Positions 48,466 to 57,022 of a DNA stretch of 64,000 bases are shown one piece after another (position 1 is the first letter of the stretch; every line of letters begins with the position of its first letter). The position numbers and the translations under genes were made by a program. This stretch comes from an uncultured Gemmataceae bacterium. GTDB taxonomy: Bacteria > Planctomycetota > Planctomycetia > Gemmatales > Gemmataceae. The DNA is taken from contig CALDUY010000029.1 in assembly GCA_937923405.1 (NCBI GenBank), positions 99,692 to 163,691 on the forward strand, written 5' to 3'. Under the pieces are notes generated by a model. The model did no database searches. It saw only the letters and a list, made by a program, of their open reading frames with translations, and had not been told where the DNA came from.

Positions 48466-49659
48466 TCACATCTGACCCCGCAGCATCCGGTTCCAGTACA
48501 TCCAGGGAATGCCGTACTTCTTCAACAGCCACATGCTCCAGCGCTCCTTCGCCTGGTTGAAGGGGAACGTCTCCTTGGGGTTGAGGTCATAATCGAACTC
48601 GGCCAGGATCAGCTTGCCGTAACCGGTGGGGATGGGGCAGGCGGTGTAGCCGTTGTAGCGGGCGGGCGGCGGCTCTCCTCGCATCGCAGCTAGAAGGTTT
48701 TCGACGACGACGGGCGCCTGGTCGCGCACCGCCGAGCCGGTTTTCGACGTGGGCAGGCTGCTGGCGTCGCCGAGGCTGAAGACGTTGGGATAACGAACGT
48801 GCTGGAGCGTGTACTTGTCCACCTCCACCCAGCCGGCCTCGTTGGCCAGCGGACTTTTCCGAACGAAATCGGGTGGCCCCTGCGGCGGTGTCACATGGAT
48901 CATGTCGTAGGACAGGACGACCGCCTCGCGCGTATCCAGGTTCTCGAAAACGGCTTCCCGCGTGTCGGCGCGGATCTCGACCAAGTTGTGCCGGAAGCGC
49001 GTCTCGATGCCCTTGCGGGCCAGCACCTTACCAAGGGCTTCGGCGTACTTGGTCACGGTGAAAATCTTTGGATTGGCTGACGCGAAGATTATCTTCGACC
49101 TCTCCCGCACGCCCGCGCTGCGGAAGTGATCATCAGCCAGGTACATGATCTTCTGGGGAGCGCCGCCGCACTTGACTGCCGTGCTCGGCATGGTGAACAG
49201 AGCGTTGCCGCCCTTGAAGTTGCGAATGCACTCCCAGGTGTAGTCCACGTACTGGTAGCTGTAGTTGCTGCACACGCCGTCCTTGCCGATGGCTTCCTTG
49301 AGCCCTTTCACCTGGTCCCAGTTAACCTGGATGCCAGGAGTAACCACGAGGAAGTCGTAGGCGATCGCCTTGCCGTCGCGCGTCCGGACGCTGTTCTCTG
49401 CCGGCAGGAACTCGGTAACAGCGTCGCGATACCAGTTGACCCCTTTGGGAATGTAATCCGCTTCGGGCCGCTGGCTGGCCTCCTTGGAGAAGAGTCCGGC
49501 GCCGACCAATGTCCAGAGCGGCTGGTAATAGTGCTTGTCGGACGGTTCGATAACGGCGACGTCAAGGCGTTTGTCAGCGCGACGGAGGCGGGCCGCGACG
49601 GTGATCCCGGCCGTGCCGCCGCCGACGATCAGAACCTGGTGCTGCGCGTTCGTGTGCAT
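48466..49659 (-). CDS. sqr: Sulfide:quinone oxidoreductase (397 aa)
   Basis: The FAD site is VLIVGGGTAGITVAARL. Three cysteines at 130, 164 (AVKCGGAPQK) and 341 (ACPIPTGYGK) fit the catalytic set of SQR, and FSLGDASSLPTSKTGSAV is the late FAD motif. The C-terminal amphipathic end (RWSMWLLKKYGIPWMYWN) is typical of membrane attachment. It oxidises sulfide to sulfane sulfur and reduces the quinone pool: the first step of the pathway encoded by the island. An ECF-type site lies 115 bases upstream. Confidence 0.93.
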   Translation of the reverse strand: MHTNAQHQVLIVGGGTAGITVAARLRRADKRLDVAVIEPSDKHYYQPLWTLVGAGLFSKEASQRPEADYIPKGVNWYRDAVTEFLPAENSVRTRDGKAIAYDFLVVTPGIQVNWDQVKGLKEAIGKDGVCSNYSYQYVDYTWECIRNFKGGNALFTMPSTAVKCGGAPQKIMYLADDHFRSAGVRERSKIIFASANPKIFTVTKYAEALGKVLARKGIETRFRHNLVEIRADTREAVFENLDTREAVVLSYDMIHVTPPQGPPDFVRKSPLANEAGWVEVDKYTLQHVRYPNVFSLGDASSLPTSKTGSAVRDQAPVVVENLLAAMRGEPPPARYNGYTACPIPTGYGKLILAEFDYDLNPKETFPFNQAKERWSMWLLKKYGIPWMYWNRMLRGQM

Positions 49660-49773
49660 GAAGTTCTCCCAGGGTTTCGACCTCGGTTCTCGCTGGATGA
49701 TCCCTTTCTCCCAAGGAGGATTCCAGTCTCAGACGGAGTCGTTCACTTGGATCGAGTAGACTTGGTAGGGATT

Positions 49774-49799
49774 GATCCGCCACACGGCCCAAAGTTACA
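49774..49799 (-). promoter_or_regulatory. ECF-type promoter, sqr operon
   Basis: TGTAACTT, 13 bases, GGATC on the minus strand, between the end of the second persulfide dioxygenase gene (49818) and sqr. Confidence 0.8.
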
Positions 49800-49817
49800 A
49801 CGATTCCAGGGCTAACG

Positions 49818-51248
49818 TCAGGTGTGACAAGAGGCTCCAGCCTTGGTCGTGATTGGCAGCCCCGCAGCCTTCCAGGCAGTCATGCCGCCCACCACGTTGG
49901 TCACGTCGTGGTAGCCTTCCCGTTTGAGGAAGGAAGCCGCGATGGAAGCCCGGTAGCCGGTGCCGCAGATGATTTTCACTGGCTTGTCGCGCGGCACTTC
50001 GGCGAAGCGGTCCTGGAGCCGGCCGCCGTGGATGTGGATTGCCCCGTCGATGTGCCCAGCGTTCCACTCTGAATCCGTCCGCACGTCGAGGACCGTCGGT
50101 GCGGCACCGTTCTGGAGCTGTCGGGCTAGCTCATGCACCGACATGGTGCCGACGCGGTCCAGGGGATAGCCGGCTGTCTCCCAAGCTTCAATGCCCCCTT
50201 CCAGGTAGCCCTGGATGTCGTCCAGGCCGACGCGGATCAGGTGCGTGGCGACCGCCTGCAGATCGCCCGGGTTGTCGAGGACGAGGATGATCGGCGTGTC
50301 GTACGGCAGCACCCAGCCCGCCCACGTAGGCAGGTTGGCACCGAGCGGGATGTTGACGGCGTTGGGAATGTGAGTTGCGGCGAAGGCCTCCTTGGGACGC
50401 ACGTCGAGGACCAGACAGCGCTCGCAGACGCGGTCGTGGATCTCCTTGGCCCCGATCCGCCGCTGCCCGGGCAACTCTGGGCCGATGATTTTGGGGCCGA
50501 CCGCGTTCACCTGCTTCATCCGCCGAAAATACGGAGGAGCGATCGGCATGCCTTCAAGGAGGTGGCTTATCCAGGCCGGCTCGTCCCGCACCTGAAGCGC
50601 CCCGTTGAAGCGCCGCTCGAACCCCAACGTGGACGAACTGCGCGACCCCAGTGCCTTGCCGCACAGCGAGCCTGCGCCGTGGGCGGGGTAGATCTCCGTG
50701 AAGTCGGGCAGTGCCGGTAGCACCTGGAAGACGCTCTGGTAGAGTTGGTGCGCCAGCTTTTTGCGGGCCTCCTCGCCGAGCAGATCGGGCCGGCCTACAT
50801 CGCCGACGAACAGGAAGTCGCCCGTCAGGATTAGCCAGGGGGTGTCCTTGCTGCGGGTCAGGTCGTAAACGGCCCACGAGACGTGCTCGGGCGTGTGGCC
50901 CGGGGTGTGGACGGCCTTCATCCGGACCGATCCCAGGACGATCTCGTCGCCGTCCTGGACGACGTGGTCCGCGTAGGGCGGCGTCCACTCTTTCCCGCCC
51001 AGACCCGAGCAGTAAACCTGGGCCACGCCGCCGGTCCGCTCCTTGAGTTCCGCAGAGCCACTGACGAAGTCGGCGTGAACGTGAGTCTCGATGACATGTG
51101 TGATCCGCAACCCTTCGGCCTTGGCGATGCGAAGGTACTCGTCCACGTCACGAGTGGGGTCGATGACGGCGGCTTCCTTGGTCTTCTCGTCACCGACGAT
51201 GTACGAGTAGATGGCCAGGCCGGGAATGAAGCGCTGATGGAAGAACAT
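49818..51248 (-). CDS. Persulfide dioxygenase - rhodanese fusion, cytoplasmic (476 aa)
   Basis: It starts directly with the dioxygenase fold and has no signal peptide, unlike its paralogue at 44866-46413. Metal motifs THVHADFVSG, HTPGHTPEHVSW, GDFLFVGDVGRPDL and YPAHGAGSLCG are complete. Two rhodanese domains follow, one without cysteine (ILVLDNPGD) and one with it (KIICGTGYRAS). The pair of paralogues would act on persulfide on both sides of the membrane. AGGAG precedes the ATG. It is third in the operon that starts at 52657. Confidence 0.9.
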   Translation of the reverse strand: MFFHQRFIPGLAIYSYIVGDEKTKEAAVIDPTRDVDEYLRIAKAEGLRITHVIETHVHADFVSGSAELKERTGGVAQVYCSGLGGKEWTPPYADHVVQDGDEIVLGSVRMKAVHTPGHTPEHVSWAVYDLTRSKDTPWLILTGDFLFVGDVGRPDLLGEEARKKLAHQLYQSVFQVLPALPDFTEIYPAHGAGSLCGKALGSRSSSTLGFERRFNGALQVRDEPAWISHLLEGMPIAPPYFRRMKQVNAVGPKIIGPELPGQRRIGAKEIHDRVCERCLVLDVRPKEAFAATHIPNAVNIPLGANLPTWAGWVLPYDTPIILVLDNPGDLQAVATHLIRVGLDDIQGYLEGGIEAWETAGYPLDRVGTMSVHELARQLQNGAAPTVLDVRTDSEWNAGHIDGAIHIHGGRLQDRFAEVPRDKPVKIICGTGYRASIAASFLKREGYHDVTNVVGGMTAWKAAGLPITTKAGASCHT

Positions 51249-51263
51249 GGCAAGTCTCCTGAG

Positions 51264-52088
51264 CTAAAGGACGGTTTTTCCGACGATGAACAGGGCCACG
51301 GCGATCATGGCGGCGGCGAAGACTCGCTGTAGGTGCAACCCAGATAGGCGACGGCCGACCAGCACTCCGAGCCACATCCCGCCTACCCCCCCGACGACAA
51401 ACAACGCCGTCAGGTCCAGAGCCAAGGGGCGCCCGGCGTTCAGATAAGCCGCGACGCCCGCCGCACTGATGAGGGCAATGACGAGCAGGGAGGTTGCCGT
51501 GGCCCGGTGGATCTCCAGGCCCCCCACGAGCACCAGCGCCGGGACGATCAAGAAGCCCCCGCCGACGCCGAAGATGCCGGACAGAACACCGCTCACCAAG
51601 CCGGTCAGTCCAAGCAAGAGCCAGCGGCGAACATCGGGACTGTGCGTCGAAGCCCACGCTCCCGGCTTGGTCAGCGCTCGAGTTGGGTCTGGTTCGTGTT
51701 CGCCCTTGGGTGGATTGCTCACCCGGGTTCGAGTGGTGTTGACCCACATGCGCACCGCCACGATCATCATCAGCCCGGCGAAGAGAGCGAGCAGGAGCCA
51801 TTCCGGGACATACCCGTTGACCCAGGTTCCTACCGGGGCGCCGAGCATGCCCGCCAGGGCGAAGAGAAGGCCGACGCCGAGCTCCACTTCTGCGGCGCGG
51901 AGCCGTTCGATGCTCCCCACGAGCGAAGTCGCCCCGACCGCGGCCAGCGACACTCCCACGGCCTCGCGCGGCGTGACCGCCAGGCCGTAGACCAGGAGCG
52001 GCACGGCGAAGATCGAGCCGCCGCCCCCAGTTAGACCGAGCGCGAAGCCGACCAGCAGCCCGAAGGCGACGCTCAGCGCGAGCAACAT
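51264..52088 (-). CDS. TauE/SafE-family anion exporter (274 aa)
   Basis: Eight helices, with paired glycine-rich motifs VGFALGLTGGGGSIFAVPLL near the start and GVLSGIFGVGGGFLIVPAL in the second half, as usual in TauE/SafE. Family members export sulfite, sulfoacetate or related anions, which suits the island. GGGGGAG precedes the ATG at 52088, and the gene overlaps the end of the rhodanese gene by 16 bp. Confidence 0.9.
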   Translation of the reverse strand: MLLALSVAFGLLVGFALGLTGGGGSIFAVPLLVYGLAVTPREAVGVSLAAVGATSLVGSIERLRAAEVELGVGLLFALAGMLGAPVGTWVNGYVPEWLLLALFAGLMMIVAVRMWVNTTRTRVSNPPKGEHEPDPTRALTKPGAWASTHSPDVRRWLLLGLTGLVSGVLSGIFGVGGGFLIVPALVLVGGLEIHRATATSLLVIALISAAGVAAYLNAGRPLALDLTALFVVGGVGGMWLGVLVGRRLSGLHLQRVFAAAMIAVALFIVGKTVL

Positions 52089-52657
52089 GCGCTCCCCCTG
52101 CCGGCCGTTTCCTTGCCCGGCTCTTCGCGGACCTGATTCCACGGCATCCGCGCCAGGAGCATCCCCATGCCGCAGGTGTCGGTGACCCCGGCGAACACCA
52201 GCCCTGCCCCGACGAAAGCGGACAGGGCGATGAAATACGGATGGACGAAGAAGCCAAGGATCGCCCCCAACAGAACCATGAGCCCGGCGACGATGCGCAC
52301 CTGGCGTTCGAGGGAGATGGCCTTCTTGCCGCGCTTGACGGGCAGACCGGCCTGCTCCCAGGCCAAGGTGCCGCCTTCGACGCAGATGACGTTGTTGTAG
52401 CCCGCTGAAAGGAACTTCTCGCACGCCTGCTTGGCTCGGCTCCCCGAGCGGCAGATGACGTAGAGCGTCTCGCCCGCCGCACCGTTCCGCTCGACCATAA
52501 CGGCCTTCGGGTCGAGTCGATCCAGCGGGATCAGCCGTGCCCCCTCGGCGTGAATCTCCCGGAACTCCACGGGGGTGCGCACGTCGATCAGCTCGACAGG
52601 CTTGCCGCCCTTGATCTGTTCGTAAAGCTCTTTAGCTGGGATTGTTCGCACGTCCAT
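52073..52657 (-). CDS. Rhodanese with C-terminal membrane domain (DUF2892-like, YgaP type, 194 aa)
   Basis: Residues 1-110 form a rhodanese domain with the active cysteine in VICRSGSRAKQ. Residues ~118-175 hold two helices (IVAGLMVLLGAILGFFV and FIALSAFVGAGLVFAGVT) and a DUF2892-like end with CGMG. The plan equals that of membrane rhodanese YgaP. It would carry sulfane sulfur at the inner membrane. A strong AAGGAGGG site precedes the ATG. It heads the operon with TauE and the second persulfide dioxygenase. Confidence 0.9.
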   Translation of the reverse strand: MDVRTIPAKELYEQIKGGKPVELIDVRTPVEFREIHAEGARLIPLDRLDPKAVMVERNGAAGETLYVICRSGSRAKQACEKFLSAGYNNVICVEGGTLAWEQAGLPVKRGKKAISLERQVRIVAGLMVLLGAILGFFVHPYFIALSAFVGAGLVFAGVTDTCGMGMLLARMPWNQVREEPGKETAGRGSACCSR

Positions 52658-52766
52658 GCCTTCTCCCTCCTTGCGATGGTTTCAGTTCGGACCGACCCGA
52701 AATTGGTTTCAATCAATAGAGACGCCTCCACCTCTCATCGGCGGGCCGCGTCGCCACATACGGGCT

Positions 52767-52792
52767 GATCCGCAGTGAGACCAAAGGTTACA
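52767..52792 (-). promoter_or_regulatory. ECF-type promoter, rhodanese-TauE-dioxygenase operon
   Basis: TGTAACCT, 13 bases, GGATC on the minus strand, 110 bases before the rhodanese start. Confidence 0.8.
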
Positions 52793-52906
52793 AGGAAACC
52801 GTCCACCGACCCCCACCGCCTCGGGTACGGCCAAGGTCCGACTCAGGTTGACCGGTTGACCGAAACCTGGGCAAGGCAGCAGGCGGCGGATGAACGAACC
52901 GAGTAT

Positions 52907-53138
52907 GTCGTTCCGGAATGGTCTGGGATGCGGTAAGGCGATGCCGTTCCAGAGGGTTCGTTCAAGGTCGAGCGCGACCTCGAATACGCCAAGGCTGCTG
53001 ACAAGAAGCTCCTACTGAACCCTGTACCTGCCCCAGAAAGCCGATGGGCCGTTGCCCGTGATCGTCGGCATCCACAGCGGCTGGATCGACATCCACTTAG
53101 TGCTGGAGTCCGACACGGTGACGTCAGAATTCGCCCAC
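52907..53138 (+). pseudogene. Remnant of an alpha/beta hydrolase (esterase-like) gene
   Basis: The fragment reads FKVERDLEYAKAADKKLLL in one frame, then after a frameshift near 53018 LYLPQKADGPLPVIVGIHSG in another, which is the start of an esterase/lipase fold with a decayed oxyanion HGGGW motif. A stop codon lies in the upstream part (52934). There is no start, and the copy is cut at 53139 by a MITE-like element. The rest of the enzyme was not found beyond the element. Confidence 0.75.
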
Positions 53139-53306
53139 CTAGTACGCGTTACAACATGGTGTAGCGGCTCGCAGGCTAAAGCCTGCGCCTACCGATACGG
53201 ATTGCCAGCTAGCCGTAGGCTAAAGTAAAGCCGGCGAAAGCCAGTTTCCGCCTGCGAACGCGCTTCCTACTTCGTTGCCTCTACACCATTTGGAGAAGCG
53301 CTCTAG
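53139..53306 (-). mobile_element. MITE-like element, copy B (168 bp)
   Basis: Inverted relative to copy A at 20647-20809 and bounded by CTAG on both sides. The ~57 bases at its right end equal the left end of copy A, and the inner part differs by scattered changes. Its left edge abuts the hydrolase remnant. Confidence 0.8.
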
Positions 53307-53333
53307 TCAAACTATTCCCCCTCTGTTAACACC

Positions 53334-53359
53334 GAGCCGAAACTCGGCTCGAAGTTACA
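53334..53359 (-). promoter_or_regulatory. Weak ECF-type site facing the MITE-like element
   Basis: TGTAACTT, 13 bases, GGCTC on the minus strand. The -35 block is perfect but the -10 block differs at two bases. It points left into the MITE-like copy and has no gene directly after it. With the elements 52793-53306 it fills the 778-bp gene-poor space between the rhodanese and RND genes. Confidence 0.35.
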
Positions 53360-53410
53360 AAAAAGTACTAAAGAAGAAGTATCAGTATCAGTTTGTATGC
53401 CCGGAGTAGG

Positions 53411-53431
53411 GCCGCTGGGTTATTCAGCGGC
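53411..53431 (-). terminator. Hairpin after the RND gene
   Basis: GCCGCTG/CAGCGGC form a 7-bp stem with a 7-base loop, 5 bases after the stop codon of the RND gene. There is no T-run, so it is at best a weak terminator. Confidence 0.4.
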
Positions 53432-54144
53432 TGGACTACTCGTTGGAGGCGGTTCTGCGTCTTTTGCCGGGAGTAACCGGTCGCGATACGTGGGCCAACC
53501 AGTATGTCACCGGGATGACAAACAGCGTGAAGATCGTCGAGGCGATCAAGCCGAAGATGATCGACCAGCCCAGGCCGGAAAAGATCGGGTCGAGGGTGAT
53601 CGGGATACTGGCGAGGGTAGCGGCTCCTGCTGTCAGCAGAATCGGTCGTAGCCGCACAACCCGGCTCTCCATGATCGCGTCGAAGAGCGACCGCCCACGT
53701 TTTACAGCCAGTTCGATGAAATCGACCAGAATGATCGAGTCGCGCGTGACGATACCAGCCAGCGCGATCATGCCGATCATTGCCGTCGCCGTGAAGTAGA
53801 CTGGATCGGCGTAGCCACCCACCGTCTGGCCGGACATCGCATTGAGCAGCCAGAACCCCGGCATGACCCCCAGAACCGTGAGCGGAATAGCCAGCATGAC
53901 GACGATGGGGATCAAAAATGATTTCGTCTGGGCCACGAGGATGATGTAGATCATCACTAGTGCAGCAGCGAAAGCCAGTCCGAGGTCGCGGAACACGTCG
54001 AGGGTGATGTCCCATTACCCTTCACCGGCGAACTCGACGCGGATGCCGTCGGGTACACTCCAGGCGATCCCGCTACCGTTGCTGAAGTAGGTTCGACTGG
54101 AGACCGGTCGAGCTTGCGTCGTGGCGACGAAGCCGTTACCTACC

Positions 54145-54195
54145 CGCTTCACCCTCTCTCTTTGCTCCTCTTCCTGAGCGAGAGGGGTTGAAGCG
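54145..54195 (-). repeat. Hairpin repeat inserted in the RND gene, site 1
   Basis: CGCTTCA and TGAAGCG are perfect inverted ends around CCCTCTC and GAGAGGGG arms. The encoded peptide is TPLAQEEEQRERVKR. Confidence 0.6.
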
Positions 54196-55299
54196 AGGGC
54201 GGCCAGACTGTCCTGATCCTGCTGATCGGCGAGTATGTCGGCGATACACTCTGCTGGGGGGCGTCCCGCCGTCTCGGCCAGGACATATACGACGCGCTCT
54301 AGGTTTTTGTGGTAGATCGTCTGATCGACCCGCGTCTTCTCCCAGTGGCCTAACTCAGCCAGCGGCACGAACGGGGGAGAACTCCCAGAGCTAACACTGT
54401 CCGGCTGGCCTTTGAGCATCAGGCGGGCCAGGTCCGGGGCACTGGAACGGAGTGATCGAGGCAGCCGAATGATGATCCGCAAGGGGTTGCGTTCGCCTTC
54501 GAGGCGGACCGTCTCACTGCTGGCCCCTTCTAGGCTGACCCGAAGCGTTTCTGCAATGTCGGCCACGCTAACCCCGTTCAGCGCCGCTTTCTCTTGATCG
54601 GTGACAAAGACTAATTTCTGCTGAGCAGCCTCTCGTACCTCATCGACATCGGCCAATCCCGGTTCGGCCCGCATACGAGCGGCAACCGTATCAGCGGCGG
54701 CCAGCAAATCGTCATAGCTGTGGTCGGGCCGCCCGTAGATCTCCGCGACCACACTAGCCAGCACCGGTGGACCCGGTGGAATCTCCACGATCTTCAGCCG
54801 GGCACCGTGCTTGTCGGCTAGTGCCGTTAGATCGTTGCGTAGGCGCAATCCAATGGCGTGGCTCTGCTGACGGCGATTCTTTTTGGCAACCAAGTTGATT
54901 CGTATCTCTGATAAATGCGATCCTTGACGTAGATAATAATGCCGCACCAGACCGTTGAAGTCGATAGGGCTGGGCACGCCGACGTAGCTCGTGTAGTCGG
55001 TCACTTCAGGTACGCCAGCCAGAAACCGCTCGAACTCGCGCACGACGGCATCGGTTCGCTCCAACGTCGTTCCCTCGTCCATGTCCAGCACGAGGAGCAA
55101 CTCATTCTTGTTGTCGTAGGGGAGCATTTTCAACGGTACTGAACGCGTCGCGGCCAGGGCGATGGCCGCCACTGTCAGCAAGCCCATCAGCACCAAGAAG
55201 CTGGCGGCCCGCAGTCGGGAGGACAGCAGCGGGGTCATCAGCGGCCGGAAGATGCGGTACAGCAGTGTCTGCTTGACGGCCTCGGGATCGTAAGTCTCG

Positions 55300-55349
55300 C
55301 TCTCCTCTTCTGCCTCTCTTCCACTGGAAGAGGGGGTGGGGTGAGGAGA
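55300..55349 (-). repeat. Hairpin repeat inserted in the RND gene, site 2
   Basis: TCTCCTC...GAGGAGA ends enclose CTCTTCC/GGAAGAG arms. The peptide is GSPHPTPSSSGREAEEESE, in the cytoplasmic loop between the two membrane halves. Confidence 0.65.
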
Positions 55350-56498
55350 GCCAGAGTCGTGCCGCTCGCCTTTGAGCAGGTGATAACTGAGCCACGGCGT
55401 AATCGTAAAGGCGACTAACATCGACATCAGCATCGACACCGGCACGTTCAGGGCCATCGGAGCCATGTACGGCCCCATCATGCCCGTGATGAAAAACAGC
55501 GGCAGAAAGCTGACGATCACCGCCAGCGTGGCGCTGATCAGAGGCGGGCGGATCTCGGCCACCGCCTCGATGACCGTTTCGGGCGAAGCTGTCTGGCGCA
55601 TCTCGAAGTGTCGCTCAATATTCTCCACGTCCACAATCGGGTCGTCGACGAGCAGCCCCAACGCCACAATCAGGGCGAAGAGAGTCACTCGGTTGATCGT
55701 GTAGCCAAAGAGCAGATTGACAGCTAGCGTCAGACCGAAGACGACGGGAATAGCGATGGCCACGACCAGAGCCGCTCGCCAGCCGAGACTGAGCGTCAAC
55801 AGGGCGAGGACGATCAGAATGGCGACGCCCAGCGCTTCGATCAATTCGTTGACCTTCTCGTCGGCGGTCAAGCCGTAGTTGCGCGTCACAACCACGTCGA
55901 GATCAGCGGGAATGACTCGTTCCCGCTGAAGCAATTCGGTCTGGCGGAGAATGGTATCCGCCAGGGCCACGGCATTGGTGCCCTTCTTCTTAGCCAAAGC
56001 GATGGTCACAGCGGGCACGGCTTCGCCGGTAGCCTTCTCTGTTGCGGCGGTCTCACCTCCGACTAAAGTGCCGGGGCTGCCATGATGAGCAGCGAAGCCG
56101 CGCGCCGGCCCCCAGCCGTGGCGGACGTAGCTCTCGATCTCTGCCGGACCGTCTCGGACGCTGGCGATGTCCTTGAGAAACACTGGCCGACCCTCGAACA
56201 CGCCGACCACCAACTGGGGAAGCTGATCGGGTCGGCTAACCCCACGGCCGGCTTCCACACGCAGGGCCGCGTCGCCACGGGTGAACTCTCCCGCGGGCAG
56301 CGTCACGTTCGAGGCGCGGATCGCCCGGCGGACTTCCAGCGGAGTAAGGCGGTAGGCCTCCAGCCGGTCCGGGTCCAGATCCACGCGCACTGCTCGCGGC
56401 TCTCCGCCCACCACATAGGCCCGCGAGACCTCTGGGATGGTGGCCAATCGCTGAGTGACTTCCTCGCCGACACGGCGGAGCGTGTAGCTGTCGCTCCC

Positions 56499-56548
56499 TT
56501 CACCTTTTGCCCCTTTCCCTTGGGAGGAGAAGGAGTGGGGCGAGGGAG
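56499..56548 (-). repeat. Hairpin repeat inserted in the RND gene, site 3
   Basis: CCCTTTCCCTTGGGAGG... with the typical CCCTCGCCCCACTCC arm on the minus strand. The peptide TPSPHSFSSQGKGAKGEG interrupts the porter domain between TLTL and YTLRRVGEEV. Confidence 0.65.
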
Positions 56549-57022
56549 TCAGCGTCAGCGTGAGGATGGGCACGTCGTCGATCTCGACGGGCTTCACGAC
56601 CCAGCCGGCGACCCCTGGTGGGATGATGTCCAGGTTCTCGTTGATTTTCTTGAACAGCTTGACCAGACTGCGTTCCCGGTCTTGGCCGACGTAGAAGCGC
56701 ACCGTGACGATGGCCTGGTTCTCTCGCGACATGCTGTAGACGTATTCCACGCCGTCTATCTGATACAGCAACTTCTCCAGCGGCGTCGCCACCAGCTGCT
56801 CCACTTCCTTGGCCGAGTGGCCGGGAAAACTCACGTACACGTCGGCCAACGGGACGACGATCTGCGGATCTTCCTCTCGCGGCGTGACCAGCAGGGCTGC
56901 TCCCCCTAGAAGCAACGAAAACACGATCAAAATGATCGACAATTTGGAATCGAGGAACAGGCGAACGATTTCAGAAAGCCAGTCCTGATGACCTTTTGAA
57001 GTCGGTCCTTTGGCGGAAGCGC

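Noticed and set aside
52088..52424. Upstream extension of the TauE/SafE frame to 52424
   Set aside because: Arg-rich antisense-like sequence overlapping the rhodanese gene; the ATG at 52088 has a strong ribosome site and starts the first helix.
53436..54015. Treating the RND tail (ATG at 53996) as a separate gene
   Set aside because: It is in the same frame as the main part, begins inside the conserved final membrane domain and has no ribosome site of its own; a nonsense codon explains the split better.
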